This document shows positions 27,554 to 36,737 of a stretch of DNA of 64,000 nt, in pieces. Within the stretch, counting starts at the first letter, position 1. Each line of letters begins with the position of its first letter. Both the position numbers and the translations under genes were made by a program. The stretch spans positions 124,001 through 188,000 of the forward strand of contig CAVWHY010000008.1 of the NCBI GenBank assembly GCA_963754955.1. The letters are read 5' to 3'. The stretch is from CAVQJU01 sp963754955 (lineage in GTDB: Bacteria; Acidobacteriota; Vicinamibacteria; Vicinamibacterales; CAVVIG01). Under the pieces are notes generated by a model. It saw only the letters and a list, made by a program, of their open reading frames with translations. It was not told where the DNA came from and did not search any database.

Positions 27554-27955
27554 TTAGTGCAGCTGAAACGGCGGTTCGCCGGGTCTGAGCCAGGTCCACG
27601 CTCGGCCAAGGTTCATGAACACCTTGATCTCGAACGGGAGCCCTTGCGACCGAACCAGATGGCCGAACGTCCGTGTGATGGCGAATGTGATCGGCTTGGA
27701 CGTCACCATCGCCAGCCGTCGTGGTCCGCGGGCGGGCATCTGCTGCTTGAGCATCGCGACCAGTTCACGCAATTCGTCGACCTTGGGCGCCGCCGTCACG
27801 TCCGTGAAGTCGATGAGCGCGTCCGTGCAGTTCTCATACTGCGGCTCCCGGAGCCACGCCAGCATCGCGGTCATCCGCTCGCGTTGCGTGGTCACGCCCT
27901 GGCCGCGGATGTACAGCAGACCGATGTCCTGGTAGATGTCGTACCCGAGCGGCAT
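27554..27955 (-). CDS. SpoIIAA/STAS-like protein
   Basis: Start set at ATG 27955 (MPLGYDIYQDIGLLYIRGQG), giving 133 codons; the frame allows 27994. The pattern of short strands and helices (ALIDFTDVTAAPKVDELREL, LAMVTSKPITFAITRTFGHL, VFMNLGRAWTWL) is that of the small SpoIIAA-like/STAS proteins that are common and poorly characterised in Acidobacteriota and Myxococcota. It is soluble. There is no partner kinase beside it. Confidence 0.65.
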   Translation of the reverse strand: MPLGYDIYQDIGLLYIRGQGVTTQRERMTAMLAWLREPQYENCTDALIDFTDVTAAPKVDELRELVAMLKQQMPARGPRRLAMVTSKPITFAITRTFGHLVRSQGLPFEIKVFMNLGRAWTWLRPGEPPFQLH

Positions 27956-27995
27956 CCGCAGAGCATACGGCGAACTGACCATGTCCAGTAACACC

Positions 27996-28914
27996 TTCGG
28001 GGAGCGAGACTGGCAGTCGCCGCGCTCGTGACCGCCACAAACGGCGGAATCCCTGATGTTTCGTCAGCGCGAATGGGCGAACTGTCGATTGCGCTCTTAG
28101 TGCCGGATTACAAGGCCTTGCCGCCAGCCTCAGGCAATTCCCCTGGGGGAATCCACCGTGAGTGAAAGCCCAAATCTACCGACAGCAGAACTCGCGACGA
28201 CCGGCCCGGATGTGGTCGACGGCGTCCATTCCGCAATTGCCAGCCTTGAGCTCGACGTCGCTCCGGCGATGAACGCTGGGAGGACGCTCGAGCGTAGCGC
28301 ACGGTTCTGGCCTGCAGGACGCCTCCTGTGAAGCGCGGTTGTTCCGGACGTCGATGTTCTTGCGGCTCGTGGATGGTGACGGGCCGATCACCGGTAAGGG
28401 CAAGGCGCGAAGGCGTTCTATCGGGCGTACGTCGATGCTCCATCGGGACCAAGTACGCCCAGGTGCTCGGGCTCGCACGCCGGGCAAAACGGATCCAAAC
28501 CGTCACCGACTTCATCAAACGAGGATGAAGAAGGCACTGACGATCATCGACACGTTGCAGGACCGGCGGTTGCTCGGCGGTCCTCCCCGTTTAGGACTTG
28601 TCGATTGGCGCGCTGGCCGGTGGTGTTCAATTACGGGTTTCAGCAGCTTGATTGTTTAGCGTACGATGTCTGCTGAAAGAACCTTCAGAAATTGGCTGAT
28701 TCATCAGTGAAATGGCCAACATGATTACTGAGCACGGCCGTGGCCGAACCCGGGTGTGACGTTCACGATAGCCGAGCTGGTCCTCAACCGCTGGCAACGA
28801 ATGTCCTGCTGTCCGGGGGCCGCTAAAGTCTTGCGGAGCCCGAAGCGTGAAAGAGTTCAGCCGTTGCTTTTACGCATAGAATCGCCAGTTGTGCTCATGA
28901 TTGCCACCGCTTGA
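27996..28914. other. largely gene-free stretch with two coding-like fragments
   Basis: No full gene seen. A short frame ending KYAQVLGLARRAKRIQTVTDFIKRG overlaps, by ATGA at about 28525, the start of another frame (MKKALTIIDTLQDRRLLGG). This is the layout of translationally coupled genes. The second start loosely recalls the opening of phage or plasmid terminase-like proteins, but it dissolves after about 30 codons. A palindrome ATTCCCCTGGGGGAAT lies at 28137-28152. Confidence 0.3.
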
Positions 28915-29979
28915 ATGGTTCTAACGCAAGCAATCGCGCGTGTCTTTCTGTTCCGGAGCGCCGATCGCCTCCAGCGAATTCGTTTCCGCCGCTACCTGAT
29001 CGCGGCGGCGACCTCCTTGATGGTGGTCCTCCTCCTGGGCGTCTGCGTCCTTGCAGGAGCCTTGGCGGTCCGGCCCTTCGCCATCGCGGCAGGCATCGTC
29101 CTTGCGTCCGTGACCGCGTTCTATTTCGTATTCCGCTCCGGCCTGAACCTGCGTGCTCGCGATCGCAGCCTAACCATCCCGATGATGCTTGCGGCGATCT
29201 GCGTAGTCACCTATGCGTTGTATCACCTCGGTGCGATGCGCACGGTGTTCCTGCTCGTCTATCCGATGATCATGTTCTTCGGTGTGTTACGCCTCGGGAC
29301 GGGCGCCCTTCTGCTGGTCGGCGCGTTCATCATGTGCGCGTATGCCCTCGTAGTCGGTCTCCCGGCACAGCAGCCAGCAGAACTCGAGCTGAAAACGATC
29401 GAGATTCTGCGGGGCCTCGTCCTGGCCACGGTGTTGGTGTGGTTCTCGTTCATGGGCGGGTACGTCCATGACCTGCGCCAGCGCCTGCGTGAAAGCGGGT
29501 ACGATCGCCTGACCGGAATCTACAATCGCGGTCGAGTCCTGGACATGCTAACGCATGAGAAGACTCGTTGTGACCGCGGCGCCAGTCCATTGTGTGTGTG
29601 TCTGGTCGACATCGACGAGTTGAAGGACATCAACGATACCCGAGGTCACCGATCCGGCGACTTGGCGCTGCAATCCGTCGCTAAAATTGCTCGGGATGAG
29701 CTACGCGCTATCGACTTCATCGGCCGCTACGGAGGAGACGAATTCCTTCTCGTGTTGATTCAGACGGGACCAGACGGAGCCCGCGAATGCGCTGAGCGCA
29801 TCCGCGGACGAATAGCGCTGAGTGCTCGCGTCGGAAGCGACATGCGCCGTCAGGTTACGGTTTCCTGCGGTGTCACGCAGCTACGTCGAAACGAGTCGCT
29901 CCAAGACACGCTGCAGCGGGCGGACGCCGCGCTCTACCGAGCCAAGACCGCCGGGCGCAATCGAGTGGAGTGCGATTGA
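28915..29979 (+). CDS. membrane diguanylate cyclase (GGDEF)
   Basis: 354 codons from ATG 28915. The first ~185 residues hold about six hydrophobic helices (for example LIAAATSLMVVLLLGVCVLA). A GGDEF domain follows from DRLTGIYNRGRVLDML near residue 195, with LVDIDELKDINDTRGHRSGD and the intact active site RYGGDEFLLVL near residue 271. The expected reaction is 2 GTP to c-di-GMP at the membrane. The inhibitory-site RxxD was not seen with confidence. It ends in the usual ADAALYRAKTAGRNRVE. It is a lone gene on the plus strand, with no partner beside it. Confidence 0.93.
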   Translation: MVLTQAIARVFLFRSADRLQRIRFRRYLIAAATSLMVVLLLGVCVLAGALAVRPFAIAAGIVLASVTAFYFVFRSGLNLRARDRSLTIPMMLAAICVVTYALYHLGAMRTVFLLVYPMIMFFGVLRLGTGALLLVGAFIMCAYALVVGLPAQQPAELELKTIEILRGLVLATVLVWFSFMGGYVHDLRQRLRESGYDRLTGIYNRGRVLDMLTHEKTRCDRGASPLCVCLVDIDELKDINDTRGHRSGDLALQSVAKIARDELRAIDFIGRYGGDEFLLVLIQTGPDGARECAERIRGRIALSARVGSDMRRQVTVSCGVTQLRRNESLQDTLQRADAALYRAKTAGRNRVECD

Positions 29980-30169
29980 CCGAGTCATTTCGCAATGTTC
30001 GGCCTTGTGGTCCACAAATATTACATCCGCCTGTTAATCGGAGTCTGTCAGGACGTCGGGGACCGGGACGTCCCTAAGGGTGGGCTGGATCTGGGTCGCA
30101 GGTGGCGAATATCTGTGGCTGTCTTATCGCGCCTAACGATTCGCCGCCGAGCGTAGCAGCGTGTCGCCA

Positions 30170-30350
30170 TCATGCCCGCTCACGAGATTCGCCTCCGCCA
30201 GCCGGGTCCGAGATGGTTGGCCGGCAGGTCCAGCTGAAATCCTAGGCAGTTCGCGGTGCTACTGTCGGCCGCTTGAGGGTGAAGCAGACGTAGGGAAGTC
30301 ACCGCTTTGGCGGTCAATGCCTGCTCGACATCGGTGGGAGGACAATTCTC
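30170..30350 (+). repeat. family B repeat
   Basis: Second well-kept copy: CTCACGAGATTCGCCTCCG, CAGCCGGGTCCGAGATGG, TTGGCCGGCAGG, TTCGCGGTGCTACTGTCGG and GAGGGTGAAGCAGACG appear in the same order as at 14.4 kb. It sits upstream of the IS91-type element, in plus orientation. Confidence 0.75.
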
Positions 30351-30464
30351 ATCACGCGCGGCGCATTTGTAAACACTTCGCGACTAGAACGAAGCCGCTG
30401 GCGCGGCGGCCGACGAGCAGCTGGGTAATTCGTAGCGGATAGGGTGCGGTCACAGGAGGTGTCT

Positions 30465-31370
30465 GTGACCAAGCTACTACAACGCCTGCACGACGAGTTC
30501 GTGCGTCGCGACTATGCCGCCACCACGATCCGCAGCTATCTCCGGATCGTTAAGGCGTTTCGCCAGCACACGGGCGGGCGCCTCGACCGGATCACCCCCG
30601 CCCATCTCCGACGTTACCACATGTATCTGCTCGAGGAGCGACAGCTGGCGGTCGGGACGGTGGTCACGCAGATCTGCGCGCTCCGGTTCTTCTTCCGGTG
30701 CGTGCTTGAAGCGGCGGAACATGAAAGAGGACCTGCCGTATCCGAAGGAGCGGCGACGCCTCCCCGTCGTGCTCAGCCCGGACGAAGTGCAGCGCCTGAT
30801 TGCCGGCGCGAAGAATCTCTATCACCGCACGCTGCTGCTGACGCTGTATGGCGCCGGCTTGCGCCGCAGCGAAGTCGGGCCACCTGAAGGTCCGGGACAT
30901 CGACAGTCGGCGCATGCTGCTCCGCGTCGACCAGGGCAAAGGCGGCCGCGATCGCGAGGTGCCGCTCAGTCCGACGCTGCTGGCCGCGCTGCGGGAGTAC
31001 TACCGCTGGATGCGGCCGCAGACGTATCTCTTCCCCGGCACGCAGGATGGGTGGCGCGCCGATCGGCCGATTACGACAAAGGCGATTTGGGAGGCCGTGC
31101 GGCTGGCCGCGCGGACGCGCCGAGATCGACAAACCCGTCACGCCGCACACGCTGAGGCACTCGTACGCGACGCATCTGCTGGAGGCGGGCGCGGACCTCC
31201 GCACCATCCAGCTGCTCCTCGGCCACGCCGACCTCTCGCACACGACGGTGTATCTCCACCTGTCGCGGCGCCACTTGCAGGCGGCTCCGAATCCGCTCGA
31301 GCAGCTGCAGGTCACCCCGCCTCGCGTGCTGCCCCGGTCTCGGCTCCTGCGAAAACCCCCACAGTCGTGA
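30465..31370 (+). pseudogene. XerC/D-like tyrosine recombinase, frameshifted three times
   Basis: GTG 30465 follows AGGAGG by 5 bases. The N-terminal SAM-like domain (YAATTIRSYLRIVKAFRQHT) is in frame one. After a shift near 30725 comes LPVVLSPDEVQRLI and LYGAGLRRSEV (catalytic Arg I). After one near 30880 comes DIDSRRMLLRVDQGKGGRDR. After one near 31120 comes TPHTLRHSYATHLLEAG (HxxR), LLGHADLSHTTVY (catalytic His and the Tyr nucleophile). All catalytic residues survive but in different frames. It is part of the IS91-like element. Confidence 0.85.
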
Positions 31371-32750
31371 CCCGGCCCGCCGTGGAGGTGGCCGATATCC
31401 TCCACGCGCAGGGTGAATCCCTTCGTCGAGCAGCATCCGTGGCTCAGCGTGCAGCAGCGGTCGCGTGCTGCGCGCGATCACGCGCTGTCGGACCGCCGCC
31501 CTCGGCGGCCATGTCGATCACTGCAGCGCGTGCGGCCATCGCGCCATCTCCTATAACTCGTGTCGCAATCGGCACTGTCCGAAGTGTCAGGCGCAGGCGC
31601 GCGCGCGGTGGCTCGCCGCCCGCGAGCAGGACCTGCTCGACGTGCCGTATGTGCATGTCGTCTTCACGCTACCGCATGCGCTGCTGCCGCTGGCGTATCG
31701 GAATGCCGCACGGCTCTACACCTGGCTCTTCCAGCCGAGCGCAGCGACGCTGCTCGAGGTCGCTGCGGACCCGCGGCATCTGGGGGCGGAGATCGGCGTC
31801 CTCAGCATTCTGCACACGTGGGGACAGACGCTGGTCCGGCACCCGCACGTGCACTGCGTCGTGCCGGCCGGCGGCCTCTCGCCGGATCACCAGCGCTGGA
31901 TTCGTCCGAAGCACGACTGGCTTCTTCCTACCTGTGAAGGTCCTCAGTCGAGTCTTCCGCGGGAAGTTTGTGGCGGCGTTACGACGCGCGTACGCGCGAG
32001 ACGACCTCGACCTCGCGGGCGCCACCGAGCACCTGCGCGATCCGACGCAGTGGCACACCTTCGTCGACGCCCTCTTCGAGACCGACTGGGTCGTCTACGC
32101 GAAACCGGCCTTCGGCGGGGCGTCAGCCGTGCTGCGGTACCTGGGGCGCTACACCCATCGCGTGGCGATCAGCAATCACCGCTTGCTCGCCTTCGACGGC
32201 GACCGCGTCACGTTTCAGTGGAAGGATTACGCCCACGGCAATCGGCGGCGCACGATGACGCTCACCGCGATGGAGTTTCTGCGGCGCTTCGTCCAGCACG
32301 TCCTGCCACGCGGCTTCGTCCGCATCCGGCAGTTGGGCTACCTCGCCAACACGTGTCGCACGGCGCGCCTCGCGCTCGCTCAGCGCCTGCTCCGACCGGC
32401 AGCGCCACCCGTCGCAGCCCGTCCTCGACCACGGCGGCGACATGGCCGTGTCCTCGGTGCGGCGCAGCGATGGTCCTCGGCCCGATCCTCTCCGCGCTCC
32501 AGCTGATCATCGATGACCCTCGGCTTCGACACCTCATGAACGCCAGCCGCATCGTCGGACCGTCGTCCTGCGCCAACGTGGCGGCCACGTCTCAGGAGAG
32601 GTGTGCCTCGATCGCGTGGTCACCGGCCCGTCACATCCGCCGCCGCACCCGGTCGCTCGACCGACCGAGCGCGAACCGCCGTCGCTCGCGCGCCGACGGC
32701 CTCTCGATCGACGCCACCTCACGCTCGCGGATCCCGATTCCAGCTCCATA
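31370..32750 (+). pseudogene. IS91-family transposase, frameshifted
   Basis: The zinc-binding N-terminus HCSACGHRAISYNSCRNRHC is followed by PKCQAQARARWLAAREQDLL, HVVFTLPHALLPLAYRN and HPHVHCVVPAGGLS. A shift near 31922 moves the rest to another frame: GKFVAALRRAYARDDL, VLRYLGRYTHRVAISNHRLL (region of the nucleophilic Tyr) and FLRRFVQHVLPRGFVRIRQ. Near 32450 the frame returns for the terminal zinc motif WPCPRCGAAM. It is a clear family member and is not translatable as one chain. Confidence 0.85.
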
Positions 32751-33080
32751 GCCGGCCGCCGCGCCAGCGGCTTCCTTCAAGTCTCGTTATCGAAGGTGCC
32801 TCGGCTTCAGCATCGAGCCAGCGTTCGAGCAACGTGCGCCGAGGCACTTCCGATGAACGCTAGCGACTACTCGTTAACTATCGACGGCCGACTCGCGCGG
32901 GCGACACCGAGTTGGCGCTTGCGGGCTAATTTCGCGCGGCCTTAGTGTTCACGGCGCCACCCAACAAGCCGCTGCCGAACGCGCTCAGGGGTGCTGGCGA
33001 CTGGGGCACCTTGACCGTCGTTGTGGGGCACTGATTTCACTTTAGACCAATGAATATGGTCCTGTTTCGCACACCACGAT
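32751..33080. other. intergenic, no gene seen
   Basis: Between the IS91-like element and the tRNA fragment. No recognisable coding region or repeat. Confidence 0.4.
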
Positions 33081-33137
33081 AGCCTCAGGTTCTAGTCCGA
33101 GCAATCGGGTCGGGGTTCAAATCCCCGCTTCCGCACC
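33081..33137 (+). tRNA. tRNA-Leu (CAG) 3' fragment, probable attachment-site remnant
   Basis: The 57 bp contain an anticodon-loop-like CTCAGGT, a leucine-type variable arm (CCGA-GCAA-TCGG), a perfect T arm (CGGGG-TTCAAAT-CCCCG) and the 3' acceptor half CTTCCGC followed by ACC. The matching 5' acceptor half (GCGGAAG) and the D arm are missing upstream, so this is not a working tRNA. It points into an integrase pseudogene 60 bp downstream, the usual layout of an element integrated at a tRNA 3' end. Confidence 0.72.
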
Positions 33138-33179
33138 TAAATCGCACAATCACGCGTCTCTGCCCGAGTGGGGCAAATG

Positions 33180-33925
33180 GACGCAAGCATCAACGCTCGT
33201 TGAAAACGTCGGCGCTCGACACGGCCGAAGCTCGCAATAAGAAGCTGCTCCGCTCCACGACGCACCAAGCCCGCCAACATCCGATTGACCGGCTAGCGAC
33301 GGACCCGACGATTGGCGAAGTCTACGCAGCGTTCCGGCTCACGTTGACCCCGCTGAAGCGCGGGCCGTCGAAGCCGCTGACCAGGGTCGAACGCGCGTGG
33401 CCCATCAGCGTGTAAAGCTGTTGCAGTTCGCGGTGCTCATGGTGACGACGATGTGTCGAGTGGGCGAACTGTTGAATCTGCCGTATCGCGATCGCTCGAT
33501 TGATCCGAAGACGAAGGTGCTAACCGCACCGTGACAGGGAAGCGAGGCACCAGCACGATCAAAGCGCCAGCGTCAGCAGGGAAACTGGTGGCGCTGCGGC
33601 TGGCCTATCTGGGGAAGAACCCGGATCTGTCTCTTCGCATCTTTCCCACACATCACCGTGAGGGGTTCAATGAACTGCTGAAGGCACTCATCTCTACCGC
33701 GACAACACAGGCTTCACGCGCAATCTGAAGTCACTGCACACCTCCGTTATCAGGTTTTCGCATCCTGCAAGGACGTCCGACCCCGAACCTCCTGGCGATT
33801 GCCCGGAATGCCGGAACGTCGGTGTCAATGATCGAGCAGTTCTACGCTCGCCGCATGGTCGCAGAACTCTTCACCGAGACGCTATGCGAATCGCTTGATG
33901 ACAGCGTGGGCGATACGCTGAATTA
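33180..33925 (+). pseudogene. phage-type tyrosine integrase, several frameshifts
   Basis: Three frames must be joined. They give PIDRLATDPTIGEVYAAF, then VLMVTTMCRVGELLNLPYRD (Arg region), then TGKRGTSTIKAPASAGKLVA and HREGFNELLKAL, then LYRDNTGFTRNLKSLHT, and finally PNLLAIARNAGTSVSMIEQF-YARRM, whose Tyr is the expected nucleophile. The order matches an integrase C-terminal catalytic domain. At least three frame changes make it inactive. It is adjacent to the tRNA-Leu fragment and so is likely the integrase of a lost island or prophage. Confidence 0.75.
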
Positions 33926-34181
33926 GGTGGGGACGCGCCCATTCGCTGAACAGCTCGCTCAATTTGAATAGCTCGCCGAATGACGTGGTGGGCAACTCCC
34001 TAGCCTTCGGCGTGCGGTCTACAAACTCCACCTCCGGGTTCTGTTGCAGTAGCTTCTCAAACATATCGTCACCAAACACGCATTCCGGTTGAGTCAAGGT
34101 GAATGTGTCGAGACGGAGCGTCACGTCTGAGGGCTGCACAAGGACGATCGGCTCTTTGCGCACATACGTCACTTGGTCCAT
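33882..34181 (-). CDS. small protein of unknown function
   Basis: 99 codons from ATG 34181. Balanced composition with alternating charged and hydrophobic residues (VTYVRKEPIVLVQPSDVTLRL, FEKLLQQNPEVEFVDRTP, LSEWARPHLIQRIAHAV is close to the end), unlike shadow frames nearby. No signal peptide or membrane helix. Its 3' end overlaps the end of the integrase pseudogene on the other strand. It may be cargo of the element integrated there. No family recognised. Confidence 0.5.
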   Translation of the reverse strand: MDQVTYVRKEPIVLVQPSDVTLRLDTFTLTQPECVFGDDMFEKLLQQNPEVEFVDRTPKARELPTTSFGELFKLSELFSEWARPHLIQRIAHAVIKRFA

Positions 34182-34311
34182 GCCCCATCTATCGGCGTCA
34201 TCGCTCAGGATGCCTATTTCGGCTTATCTTCGCCTCAGAACTCTCCGCCAATCGCGCCTTTTTCGGCGTAAAAACGACGACCGACTCGCCGCGCGCCTCC
34301 CTCTATGCACA

Positions 34312-34490
34312 GTAACGCGCGTGCTTCACGGTGCGCCAGTTCCGGCGCCGAATGCCCAACCGACCACCTGGGGAGACCCGCTCCCCCGACACGTGCGCGG
34401 GTCTCGGCGCGGCATGATCGATCAGGCCACTTGGGGGTACTGGTGCTCAGTTACGCGCGTGCTTTACGAGTGCGCCAGTTTTAACCCGGT
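34312..34490 (+). repeat. family A tandem array, three units, last one cut
   Basis: A type 1 unit (preceded by GTAACGCGCGTGCTTCACGG) is joined through CCCCGACAC to a type 2 unit (GTGCGCGGGTCTCGGCGCGG). That ends ACTGGTGCTC and runs straight into a fresh left border (AGTTACGCGCGTGCTTTACG) and a third unit that stops after GTGCGCCAGTTTTAA. It shows how border and core connect head to tail. Confidence 0.9.
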
Positions 34491-34739
34491 CGTATTAATC
34501 CTCGCATTCGCCTCGTGATTGGTGCCGACGGATCGAACGCCACGTCCCCGAAGCTGGTGATGACACTGACGATGTTCAGCGTCCTGGGGATGGGCCAATA
34601 CGCCCCGATCTCGAGCTTCTGTGCCGGTGCGCAGATCGGCATCACCCAGCGCGAACATGGCGGGCAACACCAGGACGATGCGGGCTGCCGGGGAATTCAC
34701 GGCAGTCGGGCCTGCCATCTCATCGCCCCCGATTCATCA
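34491..34739. other. intergenic, no gene seen
   Basis: No convincing frame between the repeat array and the transglycosylase fragment. Confidence 0.4.
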
Positions 34740-35055
34740 TCACTTGCGTGTGCCGACCGCCGCCTTCGCCGCTTCACGTCGATCTCGTTGATCGCTGACC
34801 AGGCGGTAGGTGATGTAGTACTTGTCGATGTTGCTGACGTACGTGACCGTCTCGAGACCGATCCACTCCGAGGCGGCGCGTTCGACGTTGTTGAACCACA
34901 GATTGGGATCGAGGCCTCGCTTCTTCGTTTCACCACTGAGCTGTCGCAGACGTCCGGGCCCGGCGTTGTAGGCGGCGAATGTCATCAGCATCTTGTTCAG
35001 ATCGTCCATGGGCTCGTCCTTGAAGTCCTGGTCCATCATGAAGCGCATGTACTTC
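34740..35055 (-). pseudogene. lytic transglycosylase (MltF-like), C-terminal fragment
   Basis: The minus-strand frame holds YMRFMMDQDFKDEPMDDLNK, TFAAYNAGPGRLRQLSG and ETVTYVSNIDKYYITYRLV. These are the AYNAGP and YVxxIxxYY motifs of SLT-domain lytic transglycosylases, which cleave peptidoglycan glycan strands. Upstream the homology stops exactly where IS630 transposase sequence begins on the opposite strand, so the catalytic Glu and the N-terminal substrate-binding part are gone. Confidence 0.8.
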
Positions 35056-35275
35056 ACACGCCGACCTACTCGTCCTGGCTCAATCAAGTCGAACTCTGGT
35101 TCTCCAAGATCGAGCGCGATGTCACGGCGCGGGGCATCTTCGCTTCGGTGGCCGACCTGCGTCGCAAGCTGATGCGCTATATCAAGCATTACAACAAGAC
35201 CGCGACGCCCATCCGCTGGGCCTACGCGGACCCGTCACGGCGAATCGCATGACCGCTGTACAACTCGTTACTACG
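35047..35275 (+). mobile_element. IS630-family transposase 3' remnant with one terminal repeat
   Basis: The plus-strand frame reads HTPTYSSWLNQVELWFSKIE, then YIKHYNKTATPIRWAYADPS and a stop at 35252. The next 20 bp (GCTGTACAACTCGTTACTACG) match the terminal sequence next to the IS630 relic at 52.75 kb. The rest of the element is absent. It has replaced the 5' part of a lytic transglycosylase gene. Confidence 0.82.
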
Positions 35276-35348
35276 ATCCAGCCAATTCGTCTCTCGGCGG
35301 CCAGCCGTCGTCTTATCGATGGTTCCGAACTTCTTGTGAACATGACCA

Positions 35349-35960
35349 TCACGGTTCGATGACGCGATTGCGGATCGCGTAGCGCACGAGCTCACTCATC
35401 GAGTGAAGATTGAGCTTGGCCATGATGTTCGAACGGTGTGTTTCAGCGGTCTTGGTCGTGATGCCAAGCTCGGCCCCGATCTGCTTATTCGATTTTCCTT
35501 CCGCGAGGAGCTGCAGGATCTCACGTTGACGCGGTGTCAAGCGACTGGAGCCACGTCCGGAGGCTCGCGCGGACGACACCGATTGGCGAGCTCCCGTTGC
35601 AGGGACCCATTCGGTGAAGAATTCCCGATGCTGCAGCAGAGCGCGAACCGCATCGACCAGCGTCCGCCCCGCCTCTGCTTTGGGCACGTCGGGCTGGCGG
35701 TTCGCTGCGCCCCCGTCATCGCCATTGGAGAAGCGCACGCGCCATCCCTCACCTGCTCGGTACTGCATGTGCAAGGTCAGCGTGAATCGCGTGCGGGGCA
35801 CGAGTTCCATCAGCGCGTTGAAGACGCGCACCAACTCCAGACCATCGGCCTCCGTCAGGCGGTTTTCCATCCGGTGCGCGATGTCCGCGCCTCCTGTTTG
35901 CCTGGACAACTGCAACCGCAGTGACAGTCGGTATTTGCCTTGGACTTCACAGATTGGCAA
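35349..35960 (-). CDS. LuxR-type transcriptional regulator
   Basis: 203 codons (a later ATG at 35870 is possible). The C-terminal 65 residues are a clear GerE/LuxR helix-turn-helix: LTPRQREILQLLAEGKSNKQ, IGAELGITTKTAETHRSNIM, KLNLHSMSELVRYAIRNRV. The N-terminal part (MENRLTEADGLELVRVFNAL, RFTLTLHMQYRAGEGWRVRF) does not show a response-regulator phosphorylation site, and its ligand is unknown. It binds DNA, probably as a dimer. It stands alone after the IS630 remnant. Confidence 0.85.
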   Translation of the reverse strand: MPICEVQGKYRLSLRLQLSRQTGGADIAHRMENRLTEADGLELVRVFNALMELVPRTRFTLTLHMQYRAGEGWRVRFSNGDDGGAANRQPDVPKAEAGRTLVDAVRALLQHREFFTEWVPATGARQSVSSARASGRGSSRLTPRQREILQLLAEGKSNKQIGAELGITTKTAETHRSNIMAKLNLHSMSELVRYAIRNRVIEP

Positions 35961-36737
35961 CCCATCTGGCCCGCGCCGACGAGATATTTCTCATGGAGGG
36001 AGCAGATTTCGGAGAGCGCAGTCTGGCAGCGGCGCCGGCCACCCACATCGCAGAAGGGTGCGGGACGCGTGACAGCTGTTGAGACCTGCCGTGGCCCCTG
36101 CCCACCCACTGGAAGCGGCCCGGAATAGGAGATGATGCTTCTCTGTGTGGTCGCCTGCGGCGGAGGACGCGCGTCACGCACCGTGATCCTGACGGTGGCC
36201 GACGCTCGTCGTACTCCGCGATTCAGGCCCCGTTGCCGTGCGACTACGACTGCATCAAGCGGTGGCGGTGTCGCGTCCTGGCGACGGGCTCGAGAGTTGG
36301 TTACAGACAACCACCGCCGGTCCTGACGCCGCAATGAGCATCGCGGCAGTGCAGTCTTCGTCAGGGATGAGCGCGGTCACCGCTGGAGCGATTGTCCCAG
36401 CGAACGATGCTCGGCAATCCAGTGCGCGCTCACGAGTCAAGGTCGGTGACGTCTAACAAAGGTGACCAACAGGAACGTCACCACACCAGCGACCACGCGG
36501 GTCACGGTGCTTTGCCAGCCGTCAGCTCTGAGGGCCACCTTCGGAGGTTGCGATGGTCGGCACTGTCGCTCCTCCGCAGCATCGGCTGCGCAAGCCTTCA
36601 CGCTGAGAAACTTCGCGGCATAAGGAAACCGCGCCCTAAATTGTTCCTGCTCGGCCTGAATCAGTTGTCCACGTCGTAGTGGGAAAAGGCGATGTCGTCG
36701 TCTGTCATCACCGGCGCTGGCCTAGGCGCGGGCGCTT
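35961..36737. other. intergenic, no gene seen
   Basis: Nearly 780 bp with only short frames of shadow-like composition. No repeat of family A or B and no hairpin of note. Confidence 0.45.

Larger units (their letters stand above)
30380..32750 (+). mobile_element. IS91-like element: tyrosine recombinase plus Y-transposase, both broken
   Basis: A phage-type recombinase gene is followed directly by an IS91-family transposase gene on the same strand, an arrangement I recall from some IS91 relatives. No terminal inverted repeats are expected for this rolling-circle group. Borders are only estimated. Both reading frames are interrupted, so it is not autonomous now. Confidence 0.75.

Noticed and set aside
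28108..28518. Minus-strand 136-codon gene
   Set aside because: Composition is dominated by Arg, Pro and Ser with no domain; more protein-like pieces lie on the plus strand at its upstream end.
30848..32506. Single 552-codon protein
   Set aside because: It joins parts of a tyrosine recombinase and of an IS91 transposase through out-of-frame sequence; it is an artefact of frameshifts in two neighbouring genes.
33081..33137. Complete tRNA gene
   Set aside because: The T arm and 3' acceptor strand are perfect, but no sequence upstream pairs with CTTCCGC and there is no D arm.
34515..35252. 245-codon plus-strand gene
   Set aside because: Only its last third (IS630 transposase tail) is real coding sequence; the first part is antisense to a lytic transglycosylase fragment.
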